Assembly: GCA_023974075.1 (NCBI GenBank)
Contig: CM043788.1
Location: forward strand, 17,135,928-17,199,927
DNA from: Chaenocephalus aceratus
Taxonomy: Eukaryota; Chordata; Actinopteri; Perciformes; Channichthyidae
Direction: 5' to 3'
DNA length: 64,000 bases
Below the pieces are notes generated by a model. The model was not told where the DNA came from. It saw only the letters and a program-made list of their open reading frames with translations, and did not search any database. Position numbers and translations under genes: made by a program. This document shows positions 34,893 through 63,409 of this stretch, piece by piece (position 1 is the stretch's first letter; each line of letters starts with the position of its first letter).

Positions 34893-35063
34893 AGCTTGGC
34901 TGAGCTGGAGGCTCGGTTCAGTTTATCATGCTCTATGTGTGTACTGGAATCATTTGTGCTTTCCTGTGGTCGTCCAGCAGAGCGTGAACAGAGTCTGGAT
35001 CACATAGAGGACCACTTCTCAAAGTCCAGATTGTCTGATCACGAACTGCAGAGTGTAACTGAG
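34893..35063 (+). CDS. candidate coding exon of an unrecognised gene
   Basis: Plus strand: acceptor ttttatggcag, donor ACTGAG-gtaaag. The open frame reads LAELEARFSLSCSMCVLESF and then IEDHFSKSRLSDHELQSVTE. The acidic/helical character is protein-like, but no family is recognised and no neighbouring exon is certain. Confidence 0.22.
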
Positions 35064-35069
35064 GTAAAG

Positions 35070-36439
35070 TCCTTGTCATGTTTCTGGGAATGTGGGGGAT
35101 TTCTGCAACTTAAGGAAGGTTAAGAATACTAACACGTGTTGGGTTGTTGTCCCTGGCTAATTTAACTATTCTAAGACTCAATACATTTACAGGTAAGTTG
35201 ACCTTAAGTCAGAAAAATGTGATTTAAAAAAAAAAATGATTCAAGTTGAAAATAGTTCACTAAAGTGAAGCTGACATGGTTGTCACTTCTGATTTCTTGA
35301 TGGGTCAGAGAAAGAGAGGCTGCCACATCCGAATCTGGAGACAAAGACAGTAGTCTCATCTCCCCCCACATACAAGCACTTTTATTCCGGGACTGTTATT
35401 TAATAAGTAGTAGTAGTATTATTACAACATAACCGTGTACTTGGCAACTTCACATCCGTAAGACCATGTGGTAAAAGCTCTAGAATCCTAAAGAAATTGG
35501 ATCTTGTGTTTGGAATTTGATAGATTTGACGATGTTTTTTAAGTTGAATTGGCCTGTTATATTTGGAATAGCTTAATTCAACCGTTACATATGTTAAATA
35601 TCAGTCATTCGAACGATGGTGTAAAAAGAAATTAAAAAAGGCAGCTAATAGACAATCCATCCTAGATTGTATAGGTTTACAATATTTCTACTTCAAACTA
35701 CTCTAACCTTTATTGTTTTGCCAGAATTGTGCAAGAGTTATTATCTATCATGACCCTATTGGGTTAACATTTCCATAACATTTATATTTATGGTATTGAA
35801 TTCAAAATGTTATGATTTTCAGTCTAGCTAGACTCGCTAGTTCCACACTTTTTTTGTCAACAAGGACAAGTTCGTAAAATTAAGAACTTGAATATGCTGT
35901 TTGTCTAATAGAGTAAAGTGTGTCTTGATCTGACGCTTAGGTCGACAGCATTTCAAACTCTTGTATATCTGATCTTGTTATTTTTGGGAGAACAGTCTCA
36001 AGAGAACTATAGTCTAGTTTACTCAGAGGCCGACAGGTCAGGCTATAGATCAGAGTGATGGAGTAAAAGGAAATGGCCTGGTGCGCTTGCAATTTAGAAT
36101 TCTGTGCCTTTAAGTGGTAGTTTGTATTTGGGATGAAAAGTGACAGCCCCATTGAAGAGAAGGCTTTGGAGTGCATTCAGGCTTCATAAATAAACTTGTT
36201 GGAAGACATGCAATCCTTGTTTGATCCTTGCCACTGCTGAGATGAGTTACACTGTGCAAGATTTGGAGCTGAAAGCACTGTGACTTTAAAATAAACGTTT
36301 TGGGAAATAAAACTTGAAAGCAATATAATAGAACAGTCAAATAGGGGTCCATGTGTGGACTTTGATTCACCAAGCCTGTATTTTCAAAATGCTGGCTGCT
36401 GGCCTGGGGGAAGGACATAATTATAAAACAACAAAACAC
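35070..36439. other. unique AT-rich non-coding sequence
   Basis: No gene or transposon ends recognised. A short ACACTTTTTTTGTCAACAAG-type segment and a GTAGTAGTA run are the only patterns seen. Confidence 0.45.
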
Positions 36440-36443
36440 TTAA

Positions 36444-36742
36444 AGGTGGAGTAGGTAAGTTTGAGAAACCGGCTCGAGATACATTTTTTGTTATATTCCA
36501 TGGAATGCTCTTAACATCCCGATAGCAATGAATATCTGAAGTGCTTTGACAAAAAATCCATGAAAAAATGTCATCTGTAGAAGCCGTGGTACTGTAAAAA
36601 GTATAAACGGATTGGATGGCCTACCTGCCTGTCAGCCTTCCATCGGGGCACAAACTTATCCCGTGCCCTCATTGGTCATGTGCGCGTTCGTGTGTGTTGG
36701 AGGAGGGGCTCTATAAGGAAGTGGCAAGTACCTACCCCACCT
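36444..36742. mobile_element. TTAA-target MITE (AGGTGGAGTAGGTA family), complete
   Basis: Ends AGGTGGAGTAGGTA and TACCTACCCCACCT are near-perfect inverted repeats, flanked by TTAA (36440-36443, 36743-36746). 299 bases. A truncated relative lies at 28188-28390. Confidence 0.88.
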
Positions 36743-36749
36743 TTAACAT

Positions 36750-37605
36750 GAGTTTATTTTTGTATGTTGATCACAATCTCCATTAATTCCCCAACATGGT
36801 TCTCTTTTTGTTCTCAGATGCACTCTATTGCACTCACTATTCCAACCTGGATATCAATCAAGTGTATTCAGGAAATTCAGCCAATGCTCAGAATTTACGA
36901 GTACAAATACAGAAGTTGTGTCTCTAAAAAAAAGCACTCTTATTCAAGTTTGTAATAGTTTCAGTGAGTCTGTAGAGGTTGTGATGGTAGGAGGCGATAA
37001 CTGGAACTGTAACAACAAAGAAACAGAGCCGCAGCATCACAGCTTAAGCGGTGACACACTCACGCTAATCAGGTATTAGTTTAAACGCCATTGTTAAATG
37101 AGGACAATGCAAACATTTCCTCTCGGCATGGAGCCCATCAGGCGCCTGCCACTTACACTAAATTGATAATTGAGAAAAAAATAAACTGAGGGGTCCACTT
37201 GCTGCAGGCCATCTGGCAGGGCTCGGCCTTTGGTCCTCTCAGTGTGTGTGTGTGTGAATGAGAGAAAAAGGGGATTGGAGGGGTTAGCGCATGCACAGCC
37301 ACCAGTGAAGGAAAATTGAAGGCAGATTTTCCGACGGCAGGCGTTGGCTCCAAAATTGCTCGTTTTGGAAGGGGAATTTGCTCTGGCACGAGATGTGACA
37401 ATGATATTCATTTCAGAGCTCGCCCCCCATTTATACCGAGCTGAACACACACACAAATACACACGCACACACAGCTGAACCAAAACTATTAGAGAAAACT
37501 CAAACTGCCTTCAAAGGAGAAAAAGAAACATTCCTCATAGCCTCGAGTTTGCACTGATCAAAAGGCACATAAACCGTAGGCCTATCCCTCTATTTTACTC
37601 TCTTT

Positions 37606-37658
<53 letters not shown>

Positions 37659-40600
37659 TTATGTATCCCTTGTTTTCGGACGCAGACATGCATGCCCAGT
37701 CCTGCAACATGTATCCACATTTCGGCTGATTTATTCCAAACCCAGTGTCGTTTTTCTCCAAATAATCATCTCCAACTGGCCAGCATGGAGCCCATTAGAG
37801 ACAACGCCACCGCAGATGGAGTGTCGTTTCCCGTTCTCCTCCTCCGTCAGCAGTACAGAGAAACACGAAGAGGTAGACACAACATGTCATCACAGAAAAT
37901 AAAGCATATTAAAGGACGCCACTTTCTCTCCAGTTTACATAGAACACTTCAATCCTTTTTATCGTCAGTTGATTAAAGATGAAGAATCAGATCCTTCCTT
38001 GATACATAATGATCAAACCTTGATATGTTTTGTATGTTAGGGAAAAGGCCTGTAGCTTACCAATGTTAAGAAGTTGGAGACTGTTATTCAACCAAGATCC
38101 AATCAGCCCTAAACATTCCTAAAATAATTTCAACACTGGAGTTGAGAAAAAGATTTAAAACCTTTCTCTAATAGTCAGAAAGGGGGGTTGGAAATAGTCT
38201 CATTTAACATTCATGGCATTTGTTGACTCTAAAATGATTCATTAAATTATTACAAAACAATCTAAGCTTTGATCAAGTTAATTATTGTCTGTAATTGTCT
38301 CACTTGCAACAGCGCCTTTTTACTTGTCAATTCTATGATAACTTGGAGACTTGGAGACTTGGAGACTCCATCAGCGGAGTGGGATCGTTTTGATCAACTT
38401 GATTCAATTATTGTCTAAGATTTAGTTATGGAATGTAGAGCAGTTCATTGCCATATGTTCTTGTTCAAGATGCATTTGTAAACGATTCTTGAAGCAATTC
38501 AATTTCTAAACAAAATGGCCTGAAATGTCGCCACTTTTATAACCTATTTCAAGAAATAGATGCATTAATATACAGAAAACACTTAGTTTGTCATTAGTTG
38601 AGGAATTCTTGATAGTTTCATGACACTGTGCTCTCCCCGGTGGTCAGCAGCTTCTCCTGACCTGCAGCTGTGTGGACTGCCAGTGTCCAGCAGAGGGAGT
38701 GAGACAGCTGATAATCTGAGGAAGAGTCCCTCCCTTGAGGTTACATATGGATACTTCACATGCTGCCATGCACTTTACTGTCCTGGGAAACAAAAGAAAC
38801 GGACGTTGGTTGTGTTTTTGACTCAACTGGTTGCTTCAACTGTTTCCTGTTGCAATCTATCTTAAGCCTGACAGTTGGAGTGGATGGATTTGCAGCTCTG
38901 ACCCTCACTTCAGGTCTTCAAAGTGGACGAGGAGCCTGAGGTTTGGACAGTGTAGGCTGTGGAAGAACGGCTTTAATGGAACAAAACTCAAATGAGCTCG
39001 AGTTCCTGTCGGAGGAATAAAGTCATATTCCCTGCGGTCAGTAAATGTTTGTACTCCTGAGACTTCTTACATATTTCCCAGGTCCTGCACGCGTTCTGCT
39101 GCAGAGGCCGGACTTCCTGTAAGAGATTGAGAAAGTCTTCCAAATACTTAAAATAGTGCATGTGCCATGAGGGAATATGATTATATAGTGACGATTTCTC
39201 GGAGCTCACGTCACGTCACTCACCATAATTGTTGTTTTGGACGTTCCCCCGCTGGACCTCAGCCGGGCCAAGATAATTCAAATGCTAATTCATCCTGGAC
39301 CAGAACGCTCAACGGCCATTTAAATCCTGCCTGAAGCTTTTTATCACACCATAATTACATTACTTCCAGGACAAGACAAGAACTATCTTTGAGACATTTA
39401 GCATGGGAAAATACAGCATGTGACATTTTGGTTCCTACTTCCTGTACGTATGGTGAAATGCAAAAAAAACTCAAAAGCTCTTGGGCAACGTTCATCGAGA
39501 TGCCCATTCATCCCAACTACCTTGAAGGATGATTCAGATGTATTTTGTTACGGTGTATGAGTTATGATAAGATGGTACTCACCAAGTAATAGCTGCCACC
39601 TGGAAACATCACTGAAAAGAAGTCTGACAGGTCGAGAAACATGAGCAGTCGGGATCAGTCAGGTTAAAACAAACTTCCAGGTTAGCCAGAGACACTTCCT
39701 GCTTCAATGTTTAACCTCCTGTCATTACTGTAGTTGTGTGCTCACAGTTTTCTGTTGCAATGGGGAGATTATTAGCAACATCTTTTACCATGTTACCTCT
39801 ACAGAAGGTAACTGTTTGCTTGATCACTACCTGTCTGACCTTCTGACAGTTTTTTGTGATTTCCTCATTTCTCAGATTTTAGAAATTCATTCCGTGAGTA
39901 CGATTTTAGATGAACTGATACAACTGATGGCCAAAAGTCGCAATGTACCGCAATCATTCTTTTGTCTGTCAGGGTTCATTACCTTTGAAAGAAACTAGTT
40001 TGTGTTTGCAATATGCACACTAGAGGGCGGGGTCAACTAAAGGCCAACCATCATTGATGTCTTTCCAGTTCAAAACACCGGTGTCACATTAAATCTTTCC
40101 CATGAAGAGTATCAGGAGCCCTACATTTTGAATTGGACAGGGATTTTTCAGACATTTAGGCAATCGGACAAGTACTTCTTTACATCATACAGAGGCCTTG
40201 CCACATACAGTAAAGCGCACACCATTTCCTGTATTGGCTCTGAGCAGTGTGACAAGAGGAACATTGTGTGCTGCAGAACTGTCCAATGTGAATGCATATC
40301 GAAAAGCTGAGTCACTATAAAAATAAGACCCACGTTGTCATAATCCGTAGATAGCCTTTAAAGTTGTTATGGTCTCTAGTTTCTAAGCAGATTAAATGAC
40401 TTTTAAGGCCATTCAATCCTGTGTATATATTCACAAATAGTCCATGTTAATCAGAAAATGTAAACATCTCTTTTATGGGAAAAGCTGCAGCATTTCTCAC
40501 TTCCTGAATAAAAGAAACAAGCCTTGGTTGGCGATGGGAGAACAGTACATATGGTCATGAGCGTTAACCTTGAGATGGCAGTTTGGAGTTAATTATGTTT

Positions 40601-42716
40601 CCTTTACAATGCAACAGACTGAGTGTGTATTCCAGCCTGCATCTGTGTTTATGAAAAGTGCGTAACAATAGTGACTTAATCACACAAACAGGGCAACCTC
40701 TCAGTCAACTTGACTTTGCGTGGAAACTCCACATCTCTGGAAATTCTTTTGGTTGTTCACCCAAACCACACACTGTTAACAGCTGTGCAGTATTTCACTC
40801 AGGCTGCTCTCAGATTTTCTCTCTCTTTTTTTTTTTTTTTTTTTCTTGTGCCGAGTTCTTTTCTAAAACCGCTCATTAATAAAATATTTGCGATCATGTG
40901 GCACTGACAGCGGGATAAAGATCACTGCATGCAGGGAGGGAGGGGTGAGAAAAGCGAAAGTTAAGAAGAAACGATACAAAGAGAATGAAAGAGGAGAAAA
41001 AAGTGGATGTTTTAAGGGGAGAAGGGTTAAGAAACACTATTTCCCGCTCTCTTGCACACACACACTCTGGACGCAGACTCCCCGCCCCTCCCTCGCTCTT
41101 ACTGTCTCCTCTGTAATGAGCTCCAGATGTGTTGCAGAGGACGGGGGTGGGTGGGTGAGGGCGGGGGAGAAGGGCGGTGGGGGAGCTGCCTTGTGTGTCA
41201 TGTGCTCAGGCGAGGAGAGACGCTGTCCGAGGGGACGGTGTCAGCCCTGATGGAGTGGCTGGCCAAGGCCTGGGGGCAAATGGGGAGGGGCGGGAGGAGG
41301 AAAAGAAAGCGGGGGAGGAAGGGCGAAGGGGTGGGAGGGTCAAAAAGATCTCCACATCTGGAATCACTTCAGGTCAGCCCGGGCCCTGGCCATGAAAGGT
41401 GAGACCGGGCGCCTGGCAGGGGAGAGGGGGACAGGGGTCTGACACTGGACATACCACAGTCAGGGATCAGTGATCGGAAAACAACCAACAGCAGAAAATA
41501 CAACGGCCAGAGGGAAACAGAAATATCCCTTTTCGAATGCCAATGAAGCTCTTTATTACGACTAACCACACAACTCCACAAATGGCCATTACATCGTTTA
41601 CTTAATCAAACTGCAATCAAAGATATACGCAATTATAGGTTGATCCAAAATCAATTCTTAGTTATAAAAGCTCCCACGTTGGAGATAATGAAATGATTAA
41701 AAGCTCCTCAAATCTACATGCTTTCACAGGGAGTTTCCTGCTTCAAATCAGATGATGGATTAATTTGCCAAAGTGGAAGAAATCCTCAGAGCTAATTCCC
41801 TCGAGGGTAGCTTGCTACAAAGACTAACAAAAAAGGCTTTTTCTAAGAGTTTGCAAAAGGTTTTTTGCTGGACAACTCGCTTATTTCGAGAGCTCGCCAC
41901 ATGTTGGCTGTTAAATCTGAATCTATAAAAATAAAAATGTCAATAAATGTTTTAAAATATTGAAATACTATTTCGAAGCTGTACCAAGTACTTGAAAAAT
42001 AAAATGAAACAGAACGCTGAAAAGTTGAATCCAAATATTTTTGGAGGATTAAAGTTGCCTGAAATGTAACTTGAATTTAACATAAAACTATAGGAATTTA
42101 GAATATTTTGTACGCAAAAGTTCATAATGTTTAAAAAATGTGCCATCAGCAAAGCTAAATTAACTCTCAACTCAATGACAAATAAAAAAAACCCTGCATT
42201 CTTTCAGTATTGTATGTATCTCCACAGACAATATGCTTGTGTCCCTTTTGATCACTTTTTCCCACATCAACTGCGGTTTCAATCGCCCCCACTCTTTGGT
42301 CCCGTGTGAGTCGTAGGAGGACGAGTGTGGACATGTGTTTGTTGCAGGCGGAGGTTATGAGGGGCCAAGGAGAAGAAACACTTTGTGTGACAGCCGCAGA
42401 GTCAGACGATGCCCAGTGGCCCTCCACATTAAGGAGAGGATTTCCCTGCACATAAATATCCTGTTTTTAAGATGGAAATGTCAGGTTCTGGTAATCAGGA
42501 AAAAAAAGAGAAAACACAAAGCAGGAGCCGCTTGAGGTTTCTGTGAAGAGAATCTGTTCTCGAGTTGTAAATCTTCCTTTTATGGAACTCATGAGGTCCA
42601 ACATCATTGTGCTTTCAAAATGTGTTATTCTTTCTCCGGAAAGTTCTCCAGAAAGTGGAAAATGTGTTGAACTGTTGAATTGGACACTGTGCCATTGCAT
42701 TGCTTGAAATGCATTT
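36750..42716. other. intergenic sequence downstream of prrx1, largely free of transposons
   Basis: AC microsatellite at 37608-37658, a triple GGAGACTT tandem at 38341-38368 and a T run at 40828-40843. The blocks 37094-37260 and 39240-39370 are non-repetitive with TAAT-core motifs and resemble conserved regulatory elements. A possible 41-base minus-strand exon (39583-39623, FFSVMFPGGSYYL) has good splice motifs but no recognised family. Confidence 0.5.
37608..37658. repeat. (AC)n microsatellite
   Basis: About 50 bases of AC repeat. Confidence 0.98.
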
Positions 42717-42740
42717 TTTATTAATATACACGTTTTTATT
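42717..42740 (-). terminator. candidate polyadenylation signals for prrx1
   Basis: Two AATAAA hexamers on the minus strand (TTTATT at 42717-42722 and 42735-42740) lie about 690 bases downstream of the prrx1 stop codon, in AT-rich sequence. They would give a 3' UTR of about 0.7 kb. Longer 3' UTRs are common for this gene, so a more distal site is possible. Confidence 0.35.
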
Positions 42741-43431
42741 CTGTTACAAATAAAGGTTATCATAGGAAATTTAGAGAAGGTTTTGGATTCAGAAATACAT
42801 TAGCCTCTCCTTTATATTGGACCATTACACGAAAATCAAAATGCGTTGAAAATATTTGCTCGTCAGTGGTATAGCATGGCAGAGAAAATGTGGAAAAACA
42901 AAACTTTTTTTTTTAATTGCATAAATGTCAGAGGAAGTCCTTGTCGGTGCATTGTTGATTTTAAAAGAGGGGGAAAAAGGGTTGTTGATCCCAAATTTGG
43001 TGTCATTTATCCAAACCACAGCCAATGGGTCAAAGGGAATTCCACGTAGTCCAAACAAGAGTCTCCGTCGAGAACAAGTTCTTCGATTGAAAAAGAAAAC
43101 GTTGAAAAACTCTCCTTCCATTTCAGTCACAATCACAAAGGTAAAACTAGGCAGATATTTGGCTACAGCTTCCAGTCTATGTGTCTCTTTGTACAAACGA
43201 GAGTTCAGCGATGCCCAGAAGGATAAAAAAAGGCGGCTTAGGGAAAATCCGGACATCACTCGGGGTCCGACAATTTGCATATAGGTTTAGTATCGCTGCC
43301 CCAGGAGGGGAGGAGGCTTCAGGATCCAGGGTACGTAAGATGATGCTCGACCCAGAGACGGTGCCCGTCTGCAGGGGTCCAGCGGCAGAGAGGCCCCCCC
43401 CCTCTCCTGCACCAGCCCCCGGCCTCTCCTC

Positions 43432-59448
<16,017 letters not shown>

Positions 59449-60405
59449 TTAAAGGTCCCATGTCATGGCCATTTCTACTGATCATAATTCCATTGTTGAG
59501 GTCCACTAGAATAGATTTAAATTGTGCAATTTTCCAAACTCACATTGGGTTCTCATACAGCATCTCTGTATAGTATGTGTATTCACTCTCTGTCCTAAAC
59601 GGCTTGTAGGAACTCCTGCCAATCTCCAGCATACTTGGAATTCTACCGAGGCCGCGTCCTTGGTTTGGGAGAAATGTCGAGGCTGCATATGGGTAGACTT
59701 CGCGTCCTTAAAAATCCCAAAATGCTTTGCGCACGGACCAATTTCAAAAACCCTTGCGGAGAATTGCTGAACCGACGCAGCACACATTTAAATGTAAGTA
59801 GCCTAGTGGCGTAGAACATGCAGTGGCGGCGCCAGGGTATGGCTGGGGTAGGCAACAGCCATACCAATAAATGGTTTAGCCCCACCTTAGCCCCACCATG
59901 AAAAATTATGTTAAAGTAAGCAAAATAAAGTCCGCCAACTCGCGCGGAGTAAATTGCACAGACGTAAGATTGATTTCAGTAGCCACTTGTCTGGAAATAC
60001 CGAAGACTAGAAACGGTTTTGAAAACTTTTGTCACGTAGTGATCGTCTTCTCAATAAAACATCTTTGATAATGTCTTCTGGCCAATCAGAATCACAATAA
60101 CGGCGTGGTGTGTTGTTGCAGGAAGTCCCGACGGAGAATACTTTTGCGGTATACATCTCTATATACATCGATACAACATTACGTGTTGATAGAAATCAAC
60201 ACGTAATGAAATAAGACTCCATGGTTTGATGATTGATAGGTGTGTGTAATTCACCCGGCCTCTTTCCTCTTCAGTGAGGAGCAGCAGGTTCAGCTTTCAG
60301 AACAAAGTAACAAAAAACTAAAATGGCATTCATTTTTTAAATATGTCGTGTAGTAATAGATTTATTTATTTTTCTTCTCAAGAGAGTACCAGAATGTGTA
60401 TTTTA

Positions 60406-62420
60406 TAGGGCTGTCAAACGATTACAATTTTTAATCAGATTAATCACAGCTTAAAAATTAATTAATCATGATTAATCACCATTCGAACTATGTCCAAAAT
60501 ATGTCATTTCTTTATGTATATTGTTGTGGGAATGGAAAGATAAATGAAAGTAGGCGGATATATCCATTTAACATGTTTATTGTAACATTTTTCTGTGTGT
60601 CAAAATTAAAGAGAGCACCTATCAATCATCAAACCGTGGGGTCTTAATTCATTACGTATTGATTTATATCAACGGGGAATACTTCAGGAAAGTCTTAGTG
60701 GACCACAGAGTGTGAACGTTGTGATCAGCTGTTTTAGCGCAGTTCTCCAGTGAAGGGAGGAGTCTCCCTCCGCAGCCGGTTGGTGTAGTTTTGGCACAAT
60801 TCCGTTGTACAGACCGACGTTAACAGCAGCCCTGTCTGTGCACACGGAGACCGACTCTGTCGTCCAGTGATCTAACCGCATTCTGGAAAAGCTTCACTAG
60901 TACGTCGGTACGCAAATGCGCTTTGTGACACAAGCAGACCCGGCGTTATGGGCGGGCCCCATGGGATTTCTCATCCAGGATTTGGGCCCGCTGTTTTAAT
61001 CAGGGCTGAATACAACATTTTAATTGTTTTATTATTATGTTCAGGGGCGGCGCCAGGGTATACTGGGGTAGGCTACAGCCATACCAATAAATGGCTTAGC
61101 CCCAACATGAAAAGTTATTTTAAAGTAAGCTAAATAAAGTCCGCCAACTCGTGTGGAGTAAATTGTACAGACAGCAGTTAGTAAGATTGATTTCAGAAGT
61201 CACTTGTCTGGAAATACCGAAGACTAGAAACGGTTTGAAAACTTTTGTCACGTAGTGATCATCTTCTCAATAGAACATCTTTGATAATGTCTTCTGGCCA
61301 ATCAGAATCAAGATAACGACTGGTGTTGTTGCAGGAAGTCCCGACGGAGAATACTTTTGCTGTAGTACATCTCTATATACATCGATACAACATTACGTGT
61401 TGATAGAAATCAACACGTAATTAAATAAGACCCCACGGTTTGATGATTGATGTGTGGGCTGTCTTTCATTTTGACACACAGAACAATGGGGGCTATCCAC
61501 CCTTATCCACAATGTAAGTAATGCACAGCCTCTTCCCTCTTCTCTCTGTGAGGAGCAGCAGGTTCAGCTTTCAGAACAAAGTAACAAACAACTGAAATGG
61601 CATTCATTTTTTTTTTAAATATGTTGTGTAGTAATAGATTTATTTATTTTTCTTCTCAAGAGAGGACCAGAATGTGTATTTTATGTTTGTATTTCAAAAA
61701 ATCTCCTGGGGGAGAATCTCCCCAGACCCCCCTGCAGGGGTTGGGTTTTCAGCATGCTTTCACCTGTGGGGAAATTGCAGGATTGGAATCTCGAGCGTCT
61801 AACCCCCCCCCCCCCTTTGACAATTAAGTTTTCCCGGGAAATGTAAGTTTCGGGGTGGGCCCGCCCTGGTACATCAAATGCCCGCCCAGAGACGTATGTC
61901 TGCCGCCGGGTCTGGACACAAGTGACGGTACGCATTTCAGATTACGCACATAACCTGCGTACCAGTTATGTGTTACCTGTACTACAGCAAAAGTATTCTC
62001 CGTCGGGACTTTCTGCAAGAACACCACGCCGTTATCTTGATTCTGATTGGCCAGAAGACATTATCAAAGATGTTCCATTGAGAAGACGATCACTACGTGA
62101 CAAAAGTTTTCAAAACCGTTTCTGGTCTTCGGAATTTCCAGACAAGTGGCTACTGAAATCAATCTTACTAACTGCTGTCTGTGCAATTCTCAGTGCGAGT
62201 TGGCGGACTTTATTTTGCTTACTTTAACATCATTGTTCATGGTGGGGCTAAGCCATTTCTTGATATGGGTGTAGCCTACCCCAGCCATACCCTGGCGCTG
62301 CCACTGGTGGGATGTATGGGGCGGGCCATTCTGCACATGCGTTAAATGCGTTAAATATTTTAACGCAATTAATTCAAAAAATTAATTACCGCCGTTAACG
62401 CGATAATTTTGACAGCATTA
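60406..62420. mobile_element. hAT-type element (TAGGGCTGTCAAACGATTA ends), third level
   Basis: Begins TAGGGCTGTCAAACGATTA and ends with the reverse complement of TAATGCTGTCAAAATTATCG, with a perfect 8-base duplication GTATTTTA (60398-60405, 62421-62428). It contains a fold-back pair related to its own host element. Confidence 0.88.
61024..62306. mobile_element. fold-back copy of the CAGTGGCGGC family, innermost level
   Basis: Left arm about 61024-61380 and right arm about 61980-62306 are long inverted copies of the 59821-60170 sequence (GGCGCCAGGGTATAC..., AATAAAGTCCGCCAACTCG, CACTTGTCTGGAAATACCGA). They surround about 600 bases of other sequence. Duplication at the ends is unclear. Confidence 0.7.
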
Positions 62421-62744
62421 GTATTTTATGTTAGTATTTCAAAAAATCCAGGTTGCCCTTTTTGCTTTTACTACAAGACAAATTTGCCTTTTTATTTCAT
62501 ACAGTTCCATTTTGATTGAGACAGGGAAATAATCTAAACCTCACGCGTGGCGTTTCACTGTCAAGGGGGGCGATATAGCGTGTATGTAATTACATTGCAA
62601 ATACTGACTTGAGCCCCACCACTGTATGGGTTAGCCCTACCATAGATTACCCAACAAAAATACTCTGGAGCCGCCACTGAGAACATGTGTTGGTAAATAT
62701 GTTACTTTGTTACATTTGTTTGTTATCACCAAAAATGTGTTCAA

Positions 62745-62935
62745 ATCAAATCAAGTTTTATTTATATAGCACATTTATAAACGACTTTTGGTCGAGCCAA
62801 AGTGCTGTACACAATAAAAATAGCCTACAGTAGAGACACTTTAGCTAATACAACAGTACATATTGTTCAGATTAATATCAGTATGAGAAAAACGACACCC
62901 TCTATCCTTTGTTCCGTGAAAGTAAAGCAAGTTCA
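62745..62935 (-). repeat. LINE-tailed dispersed repeat, minus orientation
   Basis: Reverse-complement relative of the 3' part of 19186-19498 (AAGTTTTATTTATATAGCAC, GGTCGAGCCAAAGTGCT, TATGAGAAAAACGACACCCT). Confidence 0.7.
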
Positions 62936-63409
62936 TAATTAGATAGACTCTCACCTATCGTGAGGTATTTATTTTCGGTACAGTTTATGTTGAAACCGTT
63001 AGAGAGAATGGCACACTTGTTAGCCTGTTCCATTCTTCTTCATTTTCCGAAGCCGTGGCTTGGAAGCATACTTGCTTCGTTTCTGAAGGAAGTGACTTGG
63101 AATTACGCGACTACCAAGCCAGCATCCTCGCGATTGAGAAACACCCAGTGTGTGTGTGTGTGAGGAGCTCCACGGATTGGTCGTGAGTCAATTTGGGTAT
63201 GGGCACGTCACTGTACCCAGGAAGAAAAAGAGAAATCTCCAACGATGCGTTCTGGGGCAGCATCGACAGGTATTTTCTGTTAGAGTTTTACTCGCTACAG
63301 GGTGTACTTTGAGGGTTTGTAACTTTGACCGTTTACATGCAGAAAAACCTTCAACATAAAACATGGGGACGGGTAATAACCAGAAAAGCATGACATGGGC
63401 CCTTTAATT

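Larger units (their letters stand above)
59821..62679. mobile_element. hAT-type element (CAGTGGCGGC ends), second level of the nest
   Basis: Begins CAGTGGCGGCGCCAGGG and ends GGAGCCGCCACTG, with a perfect 8-base duplication AGAACATG (59813-59820, 62680-62687). It is interrupted by 60406-62420. No intact transposase. Confidence 0.88.
59453..63403. mobile_element. TTAA-target element (AGGTCCCATGTCATG family) carrying a nest of insertions
   Basis: Ends AGGTCCCATGTCATGG and, reverse complemented, AGGGCCCATGTCATGC, flanked by TTAA (59449-59452, 63404-63407). Its own interior matches 26363-27205. Nested inside are the hAT elements at 59821 and 60406 and a LINE-tailed repeat at 62745-62935. Confidence 0.85.

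Noticed and set aside
40658..41402. Several overlapping plus-strand ORFs with Arg/Gly-rich ends
   Set aside because: Compositional bias around a purine-rich stretch. No domain, no splice consensus and no conserved-looking motif.
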